From Micromonospora aurantiaca ATCC 27029 (GTDB lineage: Bacteria; Actinomycetota; Actinomycetes; Mycobacteriales; Micromonosporaceae): 64,000 nt of DNA. The position numbers were made by a program, and so were the translations under genes. This document shows positions 10,937 through 20,416 of the stretch, piece by piece. Below the pieces are notes generated by a model. That model ran no database searches, had not been told where the DNA came from, and saw only the letters and a list, made by a program, of their open reading frames with translations. Position 1 is the first letter of the stretch, and the number at the start of each line of letters is the position of its first letter. The stretch covers positions 930,001 through 994,000 of the forward strand of contig NC_014391.1 in NCBI RefSeq assembly GCF_000145235.1, in the 5' to 3' direction.

Positions 10937-13900
10937 TCACCGCATGCCGCGCAGGGCGGTCTGGAGGCGCTCCTGGGCACGGCGGCGGCGTTCGTTGCTC
11001 GCACCGAGCACCAGCAGCACGATGCCGACCGGGATCAGGACCAGCCACGGGCCGAGGCTGAACAACGCGTGCACGGCCGCGATAGCGGTCACCGTCGCGC
11101 CGACGATCACCGGGGCCTGCTGCCGGCTGGTCGAGCCGAAGATCAGCACCGCGACGGCGCCGAGCAGCAGCAGCACCTGACGCAGCATGCTGGATTCGGT
11201 CGCGATCACGATCGCCAGCGTGGGCAGGAACGCGGTGACCAGCGCCGGCCCGTACGCCACCCAGCTCGACAGGTCGGGCCGGTGCCGCAGTTGCAGGACG
11301 CCGACCAGCAGGGCCAGCGCGGCGAACGGCAGCGTGTACGCCTCCGGCAGCGCCACGTCGGCCACCCGCATCAGGATCCACCAGGCGCTGATCTCGCAGG
11401 CCACCACCGCCCAGAACAGCAGGTTGCGTTCCATCGGACGGCGTCCCGGACGGCTGGCCGCCACCCCGAGGACCGCGCCCCAGGCGGCCAGCAGCGCGGC
11501 GATGTGCCGGGGCGAGTCGTACGCCAGCGCCAGCGCGATGAGCGCCGCCCCGTAGCCGCTCCACTCGACTGTGGCCGCCTCCCGGTACGCCTCGGGACGG
11601 CGCAGCCGGGGCAGCGTGGCGGCGAACACCTGCAACGCCGCGCCGACGGCGAGCACCCCGAACGCGGACCAGACGGCCGCCAGCCCGGACTTCAGGCCGA
11701 TCGTGAGCACGAACAGCTGAGCCATCACCGAGCCGAACAACCAGCCCAGGATGCGCGCCCGCTGGGTGGTGCCGAACAGCGCGGCGACAGCACCCACGCC
11801 GACCGCCCCGCCGAGCGTGAACACGGTCAGGTCGCTCGTGGCGAGGCTGCCGGCCAGCCCGGCGCCACCGGCGGCCAGCCCCAGCGCGAAGACCAGCACC
11901 CGGGCAACCCGGATCGACCGGCCCGGCTCGGCGATCGCCGGTGGCGGGGTCAGCGCCAGCCCGAGCATCGAGATGGTGAACACCGCGAGCGCGGCCAGCG
12001 CGGTCACCGGCCAGCCCCGCCCCAGCGCCACCGGCGTGATCAGCAGGGTGATCGCCGCGCCGGGCAGGATCACCGGCACCGCCCGGGACCGCCGGCCGCC
12101 GCTGAACCCGGTGGCGGCCAGCGCCGCGGTCACCGTCAGCAGCAGCGCGGTGAGCACGTGCGTGGGGTTGACCGCCTCCGGCGGCGGGGTCAGCAACTCC
12201 GGTGGTGGCCCCTGCCACACCCGGCCCAGCACCGCGAACGGCGAGAACAGCGCCACCACGAGTGAGGGCGCCAGAGTGGCCAGCGCCAGTGCGGTGGGCA
12301 GCGCCGCGGCGGCGAGCGCGCCGGCCGCCGGGCTGACCCGCCAGCGCAGCTCGGGATCGTCCGGGGCACGTCGTAGCGCCCCGTTGAGCAGCACGGTCCA
12401 GCGGCGTACCGGCCGGCCCGAACCGGCGGGCGGGACGGTGGCGGCCCGTACCAGTTCGGCGAGCACACCGAGCAGCGCGGCGGCGGCGGCGAACACGCCC
12501 GCCGGCAGGCCGACAGCGAGCGCCGCGGCGGCGGTCACTGTGGCCGCGCCGACCACCGCGACGCTGGCGTACGGAAGGTATTGCGGCACCTGCCGGCGTA
12601 CCGCCGCGATCGCGGCCAGCCCGATGCTGGCGGCGGCGAGCGCGGCGGTGAGCACCACCTGCGGTGGGCGGCCGTACTCGACTGCCAGCGCGGCCACCGC
12701 GCCGGGCAGCGCGAGCAGTGCGGCTCCGGCGCCCGCGCCGCCCACCTGCACCAGGTGCGGCGGCATGCCCTCGCTGCGGATGTCGTCGACGAGGGAAGGC
12801 GCGAGCGTGCGGGCCACTGCGGCCACCGTCGCACCGATCAGCGCGATGCTGCCCAGCGCCAGCGCTGTCGTCCACGGCCGTACCAGCCCGGCCCCGGCCG
12901 CGTGCAGAGCCACCACCCCGGCCACTGTGGCCCGGGACAGCGCGGCCCGGGGATCGACAGCGGCCGCGGCGGCCATGCCGTAGACGGTGGCCACCATGCA
13001 GCCGACCAGCACCGGGGACCACCAGGGCAGGTCGAACGCGGCCGGTGCGCCCACCGTGGCGAGCACGGCGGCCAGGCCGGAGACGTCGTACTTCCACGGC
13101 GGCGGCAGCAGGATCGCCGCGGTCACCCCCAGCAGCGCCAGCGCGACCGGGGCCTGCCAGGTCGACCCGCCGGTCGGCGCGGCCGGCCAGCCGGACAGGT
13201 CACCGGCCCAGATCGGGCCGGGGGTGGCCAGCACGCCGAGTCCGCCGCGCAACGCGCTCCAGGCGGCGATCAGGCCGATCAGCGTGCCACCGGCGGCGAT
13301 GCCGAGAATCGGGCCGCGCCGCCACTCCTCGGGCAGCGCGCGGGCGGCCACCGCCACCAGCAGCACCAGCGCGGAGGCCACCACGAGCTGACCGCCGGGG
13401 GCGAGCACCGCGGCGATCCGGGCCAGCGTGGCGACGAGCGCCACTGTGGTGGCGGCGAGCGCCAGGTCGGACCCGTCGAGGGACATGTCCGCGCGGCGGC
13501 CGGCGTCGATGCGCGGGGCGAGCGCCAGCAGCGCGGCGGCGACCAGGAGCAGACTCCCCACCCACGCGTCGGCCGAGGTCGCGCCCGGCGCGCCGAACGC
13601 GGCGGCGGCGACCGCCACCGCGCCGAGCACCGTACCGAGCGCGTGCGGCATGCTCAGGTGCCGCTGCGCCACCTGCACCAGGGCGGCGTAGCCGAGCGTG
13701 ACGCAGACGGCGAGGAAGCTCGCCGCGAGGATCGGCACGGTGATCTCGCGCAGGTTCGCCGGTGTGGCGACCGGCGGCGTCGGCACCGTGGCCGCCACGA
13801 ACGCGGCGACGGCACCGGGCAGGGCGAACGCCGCGCCGCCCGCGGCCCAGGAGCAGACCGTCTCCGTCGCGGCGGCGGCGAGCCGGACCCGCGGGGCGAG

Positions 13901-15850
13901 GGACACCAGCGCCCCGGCCAGGAACAGAACAGTCAGCGCGGCGGCGGTGAGCGCCGGGCGGGCGAGCGAAGCACCCGCGCCGACCAGGCCCAGCCCGGCC
14001 GCTGTCACCGCGTGCGCCACAGCGGACCGTTCGGTGCGTGCGGTCAGCCCGAGCACGCCGACCGCTACCGCTGTGAGCAGCATCGGCCAGCAGGCCGCCG
14101 CCCAGCCCAGACCGAGCGACGCGGGTACGGCGAGCGCGGTGAGCGCCGCGCCGACCACCGCGAACTCGCGCCGGATCTCGGCCGGCAGCGCGATCACGGC
14201 GGCGATCGTGAGCAACGACGCGCTGGCCGCGAGCTGCCAGCCGGTCGGGCCGACCGCCCGGGCCAGCTCGGCGTGCCATCCGGTCAGATCCGCCGACCAC
14301 GCCGGCAAGGCGGCCCGGACCGGGGCCAGCCCGGCGCGCAGCGCGCCACCGGCCACCACCAGGCCGCTGACCGTGAGCGCCACCGCGGAGGCGATCTGCG
14401 GGCCACGCCGGGCCGTCTCCGGTACGGCCCGGACGGCGAGCCCGGTCAGCGCGATGACGGCGGAGATGAGCAGCAGGGACCGGCCGGGCAGAGCCACCGA
14501 GGCGACCCGCCCGAGAGCGCCGATGACCGCCAGCGTGAGGATGCCGGCGCCCACGTCCGGCAGCGGCGGCCGGCGCAGCACGAGCGTCCCGGCCAGCGCG
14601 ACCAGGGCGGCGAGCAGCAGCACCGTGCCCGCGGCGGCGGCCGGCGGCACCGTGGTGGCGCGCAGCAGTCCGGTCACCGCGTACGCCAGCGCGACAGCGA
14701 CCGCCACGCCGTGCAGCAGCCAGGTCAGCTCGGGCAGCCACGGCACCGGCCGGGCGGTGGCGGTGGCGGCCGGACCCGGTGGTGTCTCACCGCCCAGCAC
14801 CTCGGCGGACTCCTCCGGCGCCGACTCGGGCCGGTCGTCGTCGGCGCGCTGCCGGGGCGGGACGGGAGGTGCCGGCTCGGTGACGGGCAGGTCCCGCCGG
14901 ACGGGCCGCTCGCGTACCACCGCCGAGCGCGCGAGCGCCAGGTCGAGCACTGCCACCACGGTCAGCACCAGCGCCCAGCCGACCGGCCCGGTGATCCGCT
15001 CGTACGCCAGCAGCGGCAGCACCGGCTGGGCGGCCAGCACTGTGGCGAAGCGTGGCGCGCGCAGACCCGTCCCGTACGCGTACCCGAGAGCGACGAGCGT
15101 GGTGACCAGGAAGATCGTCCCGGCGAACGCGGCACCCGACGAGCCGCCGCCGATCCGGTCCACGGCCCAGAGCGCGTACCCGGCCAGCGGCACCAGCAGC
15201 AACCCGACCGCGGCGATGGTCTCGGCGGTGGAGGTTAGCCCGCGCCGGGCCAGCACCGGCGGGGCGAGCAGCATCAGCGCCGTCGCCACCAGCAGCACGC
15301 CGAGGCGGGCCAGCGCGTCCATCGAGCTGGTGGCGACCGCGGCGAAGACCACCGCAGCGACGCCGAGCAGGAGCGCGCCCAGCCCGAGCGGGATGTTCTG
15401 CACCTCGCGCGAGGACGCCTCGGGCGGGTGCTCCGGGTCGTCCGCGTCGAGCCAGCGGGGGCGGCCGCGCGGCGGCGACGGGGGCAGGTCCTCCGGCGGG
15501 CCGGGCGGCGGCGTGCCCTGACGGGGCACCCGGGGCGGCGCGCCGGTGGCGGCGGTGGGCGGGCGGCGGCCGGGCCGGCGGCGCAGCACCCGGCGCGGCC
15601 GGGTGGCCTGCCGGATCCGTTCCTCACCGGCATGCGCCAGGATGTCCCGCTGGAAGAGGGCGGCCTGCATCTTCGCGGCGATCTGCCGCTGCTCCCGGGC
15701 GATCTCGGCGTCGCGGGCCTTCATCTCGGCGATCGAGCGCTCGATGTCGGCCAGGTGCTCGGCCCACTGCGGCTGGTGCGCGCCGCAGTGCGGGCAGACG
15801 ACGGCGGGCTTGATGTCCTGCCCGCACGAGGCGCACCTGAAGCTCTCCAC
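10937..15850 (-). CDS. Giant zinc-ribbon, multi-spanning membrane protein
   Basis: A 1,637-residue protein. It begins with a zinc ribbon (C6, C9, C19, C22: FRCASCG then VCPHCG), a short charged coiled coil (about 30-75) and a Pro/Arg-rich linker to about 140. The rest is almost entirely hydrophobic Ala/Leu/Val/Gly helices, several dozen membrane segments by eye. Two blocks at about 453-685 and 817-1055 are recognisably homologous, so the membrane part grew by internal duplication. No transport or enzymatic motif is recognisable. Proteins of this type are known in actinobacteria only as hypothetical. The GTG start at 15850 follows GGGAGA and puts the zinc ribbon at the extreme N-terminus. Confidence 0.8.
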   Translation of the reverse strand: MESFRCASCGQDIKPAVVCPHCGAHQPQWAEHLADIERSIAEMKARDAEIAREQRQIAAKMQAALFQRDILAHAGEERIRQATRPRRVLRRRPGRRPPTAATGAPPRVPRQGTPPPGPPEDLPPSPPRGRPRWLDADDPEHPPEASSREVQNIPLGLGALLLGVAAVVFAAVATSSMDALARLGVLLVATALMLLAPPVLARRGLTSTAETIAAVGLLLVPLAGYALWAVDRIGGGSSGAAFAGTIFLVTTLVALGYAYGTGLRAPRFATVLAAQPVLPLLAYERITGPVGWALVLTVVAVLDLALARSAVVRERPVRRDLPVTEPAPPVPPRQRADDDRPESAPEESAEVLGGETPPGPAATATARPVPWLPELTWLLHGVAVAVALAYAVTGLLRATTVPPAAAAGTVLLLAALVALAGTLVLRRPPLPDVGAGILTLAVIGALGRVASVALPGRSLLLISAVIALTGLAVRAVPETARRGPQIASAVALTVSGLVVAGGALRAGLAPVRAALPAWSADLTGWHAELARAVGPTGWQLAASASLLTIAAVIALPAEIRREFAVVGAALTALAVPASLGLGWAAACWPMLLTAVAVGVLGLTARTERSAVAHAVTAAGLGLVGAGASLARPALTAAALTVLFLAGALVSLAPRVRLAAAATETVCSWAAGGAAFALPGAVAAFVAATVPTPPVATPANLREITVPILAASFLAVCVTLGYAALVQVAQRHLSMPHALGTVLGAVAVAAAAFGAPGATSADAWVGSLLLVAAALLALAPRIDAGRRADMSLDGSDLALAATTVALVATLARIAAVLAPGGQLVVASALVLLVAVAARALPEEWRRGPILGIAAGGTLIGLIAAWSALRGGLGVLATPGPIWAGDLSGWPAAPTGGSTWQAPVALALLGVTAAILLPPPWKYDVSGLAAVLATVGAPAAFDLPWWSPVLVGCMVATVYGMAAAAAVDPRAALSRATVAGVVALHAAGAGLVRPWTTALALGSIALIGATVAAVARTLAPSLVDDIRSEGMPPHLVQVGGAGAGAALLALPGAVAALAVEYGRPPQVVLTAALAAASIGLAAIAAVRRQVPQYLPYASVAVVGAATVTAAAALAVGLPAGVFAAAAALLGVLAELVRAATVPPAGSGRPVRRWTVLLNGALRRAPDDPELRWRVSPAAGALAAAALPTALALATLAPSLVVALFSPFAVLGRVWQGPPPELLTPPPEAVNPTHVLTALLLTVTAALAATGFSGGRRSRAVPVILPGAAITLLITPVALGRGWPVTALAALAVFTISMLGLALTPPPAIAEPGRSIRVARVLVFALGLAAGGAGLAGSLATSDLTVFTLGGAVGVGAVAALFGTTQRARILGWLFGSVMAQLFVLTIGLKSGLAAVWSAFGVLAVGAALQVFAATLPRLRRPEAYREAATVEWSGYGAALIALALAYDSPRHIAALLAAWGAVLGVAASRPGRRPMERNLLFWAVVACEISAWWILMRVADVALPEAYTLPFAALALLVGVLQLRHRPDLSSWVAYGPALVTAFLPTLAIVIATESSMLRQVLLLLGAVAVLIFGSTSRQQAPVIVGATVTAIAAVHALFSLGPWLVLIPVGIVLLVLGASNERRRRAQERLQTALRGMR

Positions 15851-15950
15851 GACAGTCTCCCGTCCGCCCGTGCCCCCGCACTGTGGACCTCCCAGAGGCA
15901 GCATGCCTTGAGTGGGCCGGGATTTCGACAGTTGCCGCCGCGTTCGGGAC

Positions 15951-15998
15951 AACAAAAACGGACCGGCCGCCGGGAGACGTTCCCCGGCGGCCGGTCCG
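15951..15998 (-). terminator. Intrinsic terminator of the UDP-glucose dehydrogenase gene
   Basis: On the minus strand, a perfect 16-bp GC stem with an 8-base loop (15959-15998) is followed by GTTTTTGTT. It is the only terminator in the window with a clear U tract, and it begins 13 bases after the stop codon. Confidence 0.9.
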
Positions 15999-16011
15999 CG
16001 CGCTCAGCGGA

Positions 16012-17439
16012 TCAGGGGCGACCCATGCCGCGGTACTCCCAGCCGGCCTGCGTCCACAGTGTGGAGTCGAGGCAGTTGCGCCCGTCGACCACCTTGCGGC
16101 CGTTCGCCAGCTCGCCCAGGGCCACCGGGTCGGCGTTGCGGAACTCGGCCCACTCGGTGAGCACGCAGACCAGGTCGGCGCCGCGGACGGCGTCGTTCAT
16201 CGTCTCCTCGTACGTCAGCTCGGGCACCGCCCGGCGCGCGTTCTCGACCCCCTGCGGGTCGAACACGTGCACGTCGGCGCCGGCCTTGCCGAGCAGCGAG
16301 GCGACCGCGAGCGCCGGCGCGTCGCGTACGTCGTCGGTGTTGGGTTTGAACGTGGCGCCGAGCACCGCGACCCGCGTGCCGGACAGGTCCGGGCCGGCCG
16401 GCCCGGAGCGGCGGCCGAGCAGTTCGGCGGCGAGCTGCACCACGCGGCTGCGGCGGCGCTGGTTGATCAGGTCCACCTCGTGCAGGAAGCGCAGCGCCTC
16501 ACCGGCGCCCAGCTCCTGCGCGCGGGCCTGGAAGGCGCGGATGTCCTTGGGCAGGCAGGCGCCGCCGAAGCCGAGCCCGGCCTGGAGGAAGCGGTTGCCG
16601 ATGCGCGGGTCGTAGCCGATCGAGCGGGCGAGCTGGGTGACGTCGCCGCCGGCCGCCTCGCAGACCTCGGCCATCGCGTTGATGAAGGAGATCTTGGTGG
16701 CGAGGAACGCGTTCGCGGCGACCTTGACCAGCTCGGCGGTGGCGAAGTCGGTGACCACCAGCGGCACCTCGCGGTCCTCGGTGGCGGCGAGGTCGAAGAC
16801 GCCTTTGTGGGCGGCGAAGAGCATGCCGTTGGCCCACTCGCTCTTGACGCCGACCACGATCCGGTTCGGACGCAGCACGTCGTCGACGGCGAAGCCCTCC
16901 TGGAGGAACTCGGGGCTCCACGCCACCTCGACGCCGAGGTCGGCCGGGGTGTGCTTGCCGACGAGCTGCTCCACCCACTCGGCGGTGCCCACCGGCACGG
17001 TGGACTTGCCGACGATCAGCGCCTTGCGGGTCAGGTGCTGGGCGAGGCTGGTCACGGACGCCTCGACGTACGACAGGTCGGCGCCCATGCCGTCGGCCCG
17101 CTGCGGGGTGCCGACGCAGATGAAGTGGACGTCGCCGAAGTCGGCGGTCTCCTGGATGTCGGTGCTGAACCGCAGCCGGCCGGCGGCCAGGTTGCGCCGC
17201 AGCAGCTCGTCGAGGCCCGGCTCGTGGATCGGCACCTCGCCCGCGTTCAGCTTGGCGATCTTGTCCGCGTCGACGTCGAAGCCGAGCACCTCGTAGCCCA
17301 GCTCCGCGTAGCAGATGGCGTAGGTCGCACCGAGGTAGCCGGTGCCGAGGAAGGTCACCCGCGGGCGGGCGGCGCCGGACGGCGGGGTCACCGCGGCGAT
17401 GGCGGGCATCGGCTGGGTGTTCGGGTACGGAATCGTCAC
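16012..17439 (-). CDS. UDP-glucose 6-dehydrogenase family enzyme
   Basis: A 475-residue protein of the UDP-glucose/GDP-mannose dehydrogenase family. It has an N-terminal NAD Rossmann motif (VTFLGTGYLGATYA), the catalytic-cysteine motif GFGGACLPKD, and a C-terminal substrate domain (VLGATFKPNTDDVRDAP). It oxidises UDP-glucose to UDP-glucuronate for cell-surface or glycosylation precursors. I use the GTG at 17439, which has GGAGAAG upstream; an ATG at 17409 is possible but has no ribosome site. It is transcribed divergently from the acyl-CoA dehydrogenase gene and ends in an intrinsic terminator. Confidence 0.92.
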   Translation of the reverse strand: MTIPYPNTQPMPAIAAVTPPSGAARPRVTFLGTGYLGATYAICYAELGYEVLGFDVDADKIAKLNAGEVPIHEPGLDELLRRNLAAGRLRFSTDIQETADFGDVHFICVGTPQRADGMGADLSYVEASVTSLAQHLTRKALIVGKSTVPVGTAEWVEQLVGKHTPADLGVEVAWSPEFLQEGFAVDDVLRPNRIVVGVKSEWANGMLFAAHKGVFDLAATEDREVPLVVTDFATAELVKVAANAFLATKISFINAMAEVCEAAGGDVTQLARSIGYDPRIGNRFLQAGLGFGGACLPKDIRAFQARAQELGAGEALRFLHEVDLINQRRRSRVVQLAAELLGRRSGPAGPDLSGTRVAVLGATFKPNTDDVRDAPALAVASLLGKAGADVHVFDPQGVENARRAVPELTYEETMNDAVRGADLVCVLTEWAEFRNADPVALGELANGRKVVDGRNCLDSTLWTQAGWEYRGMGRP

Positions 17440-17534
17440 GCCTGTCTTCTCCGCTCGCACTGGCGGCGCTTCCACGCGTCGCATTCTGCTGGGGCGCCGA
17501 GGCCGGGCACCGAGGGAACTGGATGTCTGCTGTG

Positions 17535-17540
17535 AGGGTA
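17535..17540 (-). promoter_or_regulatory. -10 box of the UDP-glucose dehydrogenase gene
   Basis: TACCCT on the minus strand would give a leader of about 90 bases. Confidence 0.3.
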
Positions 17541-17686
17541 ATGGGGTTGGGCGGGCGAGGCTCGGGCGCGAGCCTACCCGCCGGTAAGGTTCGGCCGGGG
17601 CCGGTGGCTATTCTTCAGTTTGCGGCAGTCGTCGGCCCCCGGGCGGCACAGACTGCGCATGATAGCGGTGAAAGGGGAGGGCCGAC

Positions 17687-18850
17687 ATGGCCGCAGAGCA
17701 GTCGTTCGACGTCTACCGGTTGCCGGAGGAACACGAGGCGATCCGGGAGGCGGTCCGTGAGGTCTGTGCGGCCAAGGTGGCTCCGCACGCCGCCGAGGCG
17801 GATGAGACAGGTGAGTTCCCCAAGGCGTCCTACGAGGCCCTGCGGGCGGCCGACTTCCACGCCCCGCACATCCCGGTCGAGTACGGCGGCGCCGGTGCGG
17901 ATGCGCTGGCCACGGCCATCGTGATCGAGGAGGTGGCCCGGGCCTGCGCGTCGTCCTCGCTGATCCCGGCGGTGAACAAGCTGGGCACCATGCCGCTGCT
18001 GCTGGCCGGCTCCGAGGAGCTCAAGCGCAAGTACCTCACCCCGGTCGCGGCCGGGGAGGGCATGTTCTCCTACTGCCTCTCCGAGCCGGAGGCGGGCAGC
18101 GACGCCGCCGCGATGACCACCAAGGCGGTACGTGACGGAGACCACTGGGTGCTCAACGGCGTGAAGCGGTGGATCACCAACGCTGGCGTTTCCGAGTACT
18201 ACACCGTGTTCGCCGTGACCGATCCCACAGCGCGCTCGAAGGGCATCTCCGCGTTCGTGGTGGAGAAGTCCGACCCGGGCGTCAGCTTCGGCGCCCCGGA
18301 GAAGAAGCTCGGTATCAAGGGCTCGCCCACCCGTGAGGTCTACTTCGACAACGTCCGGATCCCGGCCGACCGCATGATCGGCGCCGAGGGCACCGGCTTC
18401 GCCACCGCGATGAAGACGCTGGACCACACCCGGGTCACCATCGCCGCCCAGGCCGTCGGTATCGCTCAGGGCGCGCTGGACTACGCCAAGGGCTACGTCC
18501 AGGAGCGCAAGCAGTTCGGCAAGCCGGTCGCCGACTTCCAGGGCATCCAGTTCATGCTCGCCGACATGGGCATGAAGCTGGAGGCGGCGCGGCAGCTCAC
18601 GTACGCCGCCGCCGGCAGGTCCGAGCGCGGCGACGCGGACCTGACCTACTTCGGTGCGGCCGCGAAGTGCTTCGCGTCCGACGCCGCCATGGAGATCACC
18701 ACCGACGCGGTCCAGCTGCTCGGCGGCTACGGCTACACCCGCGACTACCCGGTCGAGCGGATGATGCGGGACGCCAAGATCACCCAGATCTACGAGGGCA
18801 CCAACCAGGTGCAGCGCATCGTGATGGCGCGCCAGCTGCTCAAGGGCTGA
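17687..18850 (+). CDS. Acyl-CoA dehydrogenase
   Basis: A 387-residue FAD enzyme with all family landmarks: YCLSEPEAGSDAA and WITNAG (FAD and substrate binding), a middle beta domain, and the C-terminal QLLGGYGYTRDYPVERMMRD with IYEGTNQVQR. It introduces the alpha,beta double bond in acyl-CoA during fatty or branched-chain acid oxidation. The ATG is preceded by AGGGGAGGG. Substrate chain length cannot be read from the sequence, but the EGTNQ/TRDYPVERMMRD form is common in short- and medium-chain enzymes. No ETF gene is nearby. Confidence 0.95.
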   Translation: MAAEQSFDVYRLPEEHEAIREAVREVCAAKVAPHAAEADETGEFPKASYEALRAADFHAPHIPVEYGGAGADALATAIVIEEVARACASSSLIPAVNKLGTMPLLLAGSEELKRKYLTPVAAGEGMFSYCLSEPEAGSDAAAMTTKAVRDGDHWVLNGVKRWITNAGVSEYYTVFAVTDPTARSKGISAFVVEKSDPGVSFGAPEKKLGIKGSPTREVYFDNVRIPADRMIGAEGTGFATAMKTLDHTRVTIAAQAVGIAQGALDYAKGYVQERKQFGKPVADFQGIQFMLADMGMKLEAARQLTYAAAGRSERGDADLTYFGAAAKCFASDAAMEITTDAVQLLGGYGYTRDYPVERMMRDAKITQIYEGTNQVQRIVMARQLLKG

Positions 18851-18864
18851 CCGCAGGCGTTCGG

Positions 18865-18896
18865 GCGGGCGGGCCGGTACGTACCGGCCCGCCCGC
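18865..18896. terminator. Bidirectional palindromic terminator
   Basis: A perfect 32-base palindrome (16-bp arms, 18865-18880 and 18881-18896) lies between convergent genes. Confidence 0.75.
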
Positions 18897-18902
18897 GCTC
18901 GT

Positions 18903-19556
18903 TCAACGGCTCTCGGTGCCCTCCGGCCGGCCGGCGCCGCGCGGGGGCGCGGACCACGGCGACTCGCCGCCGGTGCGGCGGGGCAGGGGTTCGGTGGGGG
19001 ACTCGGGGTACGCGAGCGTGAGCGGCGGCGTGTCGGGGTCCTTCGCCGGCGCCGGGGGCCAGTCGGTGAGCGCCGGCTTGTGCTCGACCGGTGTGACGGC
19101 CGGGGTCAGCTCCGCCTCGGCCGTCGCGGATGTGACGGGACGCCGCCAGCGGCTCGTGCTGAACACGGCCATCAGCAGCAGCAGGCCGATGAGGAACAGC
19201 GTGCCGTTGTCCAGCGGGTCGCGCAGCGGCAGCGGGTCACCGAGCAGCTTCAGGTCGTCCGGCACCCGGTCCCGCACGCTGAACGGCGCGACGAACAGCC
19301 CGAGGTACGGGACCGCGAGCAGCAGGCCGGCCACCAGCGGGCCGAACGGCGAGAAGCGCAACGTGCCGAGCAAGCCGAGCAGGATGCCGGCGACGCCCAG
19401 ATAGACGGCCGGCTCGATCAGGTTCGGCGTGCTGTACGTCCCGATCTCCACCCAGCGGTCGACGGTCCGCTCAGATCCGTCCTGACCGAGCGTGACGAGC
19501 ACCCAGGTGACGGGCGCCACCGCCAACCCGGCGAGGAAGCTCCAGAGATGTCGCAT
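18903..19556 (-). CDS. Four-helix membrane protein with Pro-rich tail
   Basis: A 217-residue protein with four predicted membrane segments within residues 1-137 (for example FLAGLAVAPVTWVLVTLG and GTLFLIGLLLLMAVF), then a hydrophilic Pro-rich cytoplasmic tail (PPAPAKDPDTPPLTLAYP). I do not recognise a family function. It starts at ATG 19556 with no ribosome site, and a -10 box lies 6 bases upstream, implying a leaderless mRNA. It shares a 23-base divergent control region with the thioesterase gene. Confidence 0.65.
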   Translation of the reverse strand: MRHLWSFLAGLAVAPVTWVLVTLGQDGSERTVDRWVEIGTYSTPNLIEPAVYLGVAGILLGLLGTLRFSPFGPLVAGLLLAVPYLGLFVAPFSVRDRVPDDLKLLGDPLPLRDPLDNGTLFLIGLLLLMAVFSTSRWRRPVTSATAEAELTPAVTPVEHKPALTDWPPAPAKDPDTPPLTLAYPESPTEPLPRRTGGESPWSAPPRGAGRPEGTESR

Positions 19557-19562
19557 CCGCGC

Positions 19563-19572
19563 ACCGTACCGT
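19563..19572. promoter_or_regulatory. Overlapping divergent leaderless promoters
   Basis: Minus-strand TACGGT (19563-19568) is 6 bases from the ATG at 19556. Plus-strand TACCGT (19567-19572) is 7 bases from the ATG at 19580. The two -10 boxes share two base pairs, so two polymerases could not occupy them together. Confidence 0.6.
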
Positions 19573-19579
19573 TTTCGGC

Positions 19580-20095
19580 ATGACAGATCATCCCGCGGTC
19601 CCGCCGGGTAAGCCCACGTCGTACTCCCGCGTCACGCTCAGTCGCATCATGACCGCGGTCGATGTCAATCTGTACGGGACCGTGCACGGTGGGGTACTGA
19701 TGAAATTCGTGGACGACGTCGCCGGCGCGGCGGCGGCGCGGCACAGCGGCGGCACCGCGGTGACTGCGTCCATCGACGAGATCGTCTTCTCCGAGCCGGT
19801 CCGGGTGGGCGATCTCGTGCACGCGCACGCGCAGATCAACTGGACCGGACAGACCTCGATGGAGGTCGGGGTGAAGGTGGTCGCCGAACGCTGGGACTCG
19901 GCCGAGGAGGAACCGGTCCGGGTCGCCACCGCGTACCTGGTGTTCGTGGGCGTCGACGTGGGTGGCACGCCCCGGCCGGTCCGTCCGGTGCTGCCCGAGA
20001 CGCCGGAGGACGAGCGCCGCTTCCGGGAGGCCGAGATCCGGCGCGCGCACCGGCTCGCCCGGCGCCGCGCGATCCAGGCCCACCGCGCCGGCTGA
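19580..20095 (+). CDS. Acyl-CoA thioesterase (hotdog fold, YciA/BACH type)
   Basis: A 171-residue single hotdog-domain protein with the family core NLYGTVHGGVLMKFVDDVAG and a second strand region SIDEIVFSEPVRVGDLV. Such enzymes hydrolyse acyl-CoA to free acid and CoA. The C-terminal 30 residues are Arg-rich and helical (FREAEIRRAHRLARRRA), longer than the core needs. The start ATG is leaderless by promoter spacing. Substrate range is unknown. Confidence 0.88.
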   Translation: MTDHPAVPPGKPTSYSRVTLSRIMTAVDVNLYGTVHGGVLMKFVDDVAGAAAARHSGGTAVTASIDEIVFSEPVRVGDLVHAHAQINWTGQTSMEVGVKVVAERWDSAEEEPVRVATAYLVFVGVDVGGTPRPVRPVLPETPEDERRFREAEIRRAHRLARRRAIQAHRAG

Positions 20096-20096
20096 G

Positions 20097-20269
20097 GTGT
20101 AAGGAAGGGCCCCTTGTTAACGCCTGCGGTAGAGGAGGGGACCCCTGTTAACACCCCCCCCGGGCCTACCCGCGCCGCCTCCACCGGCGGCGGACACCCG
20201 CGGAGGGCGAGGTGTTAACAAGGGGCCCTTCCTCTGCACGAGGCGTTAATAGGGGGCCCTTCCTTACAC
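20097..20269. repeat. Nested inverted-repeat intergenic element
   Basis: The outer arms, 20097-20124 and 20242-20269 (28 bases each), are complementary with two mismatches. The inner arms, 20131-20155 and 20211-20235, are partly complementary. All four arms are variants of one motif containing GTTAAC next to AAGGGGCCCTTCCT. It occupies most of the 321-base gap between the thioesterase and acetoacetyl-CoA synthetase genes; I see no gene in it. Confidence 0.75.
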
Positions 20270-20416
20270 GCGGGCCACATGGGGTGGGGGTTCGGGGTGT
20301 GGGCGGGGCACGCCCCGTACGGCGTACCCGGCGCGGACAATGGCGGCACGAGGTAGGGCAAGATGGCGCCACGGCCCCGGCACACCGTCGTGGCGGGCCC
20401 AGGGGAGGGTGGAACA

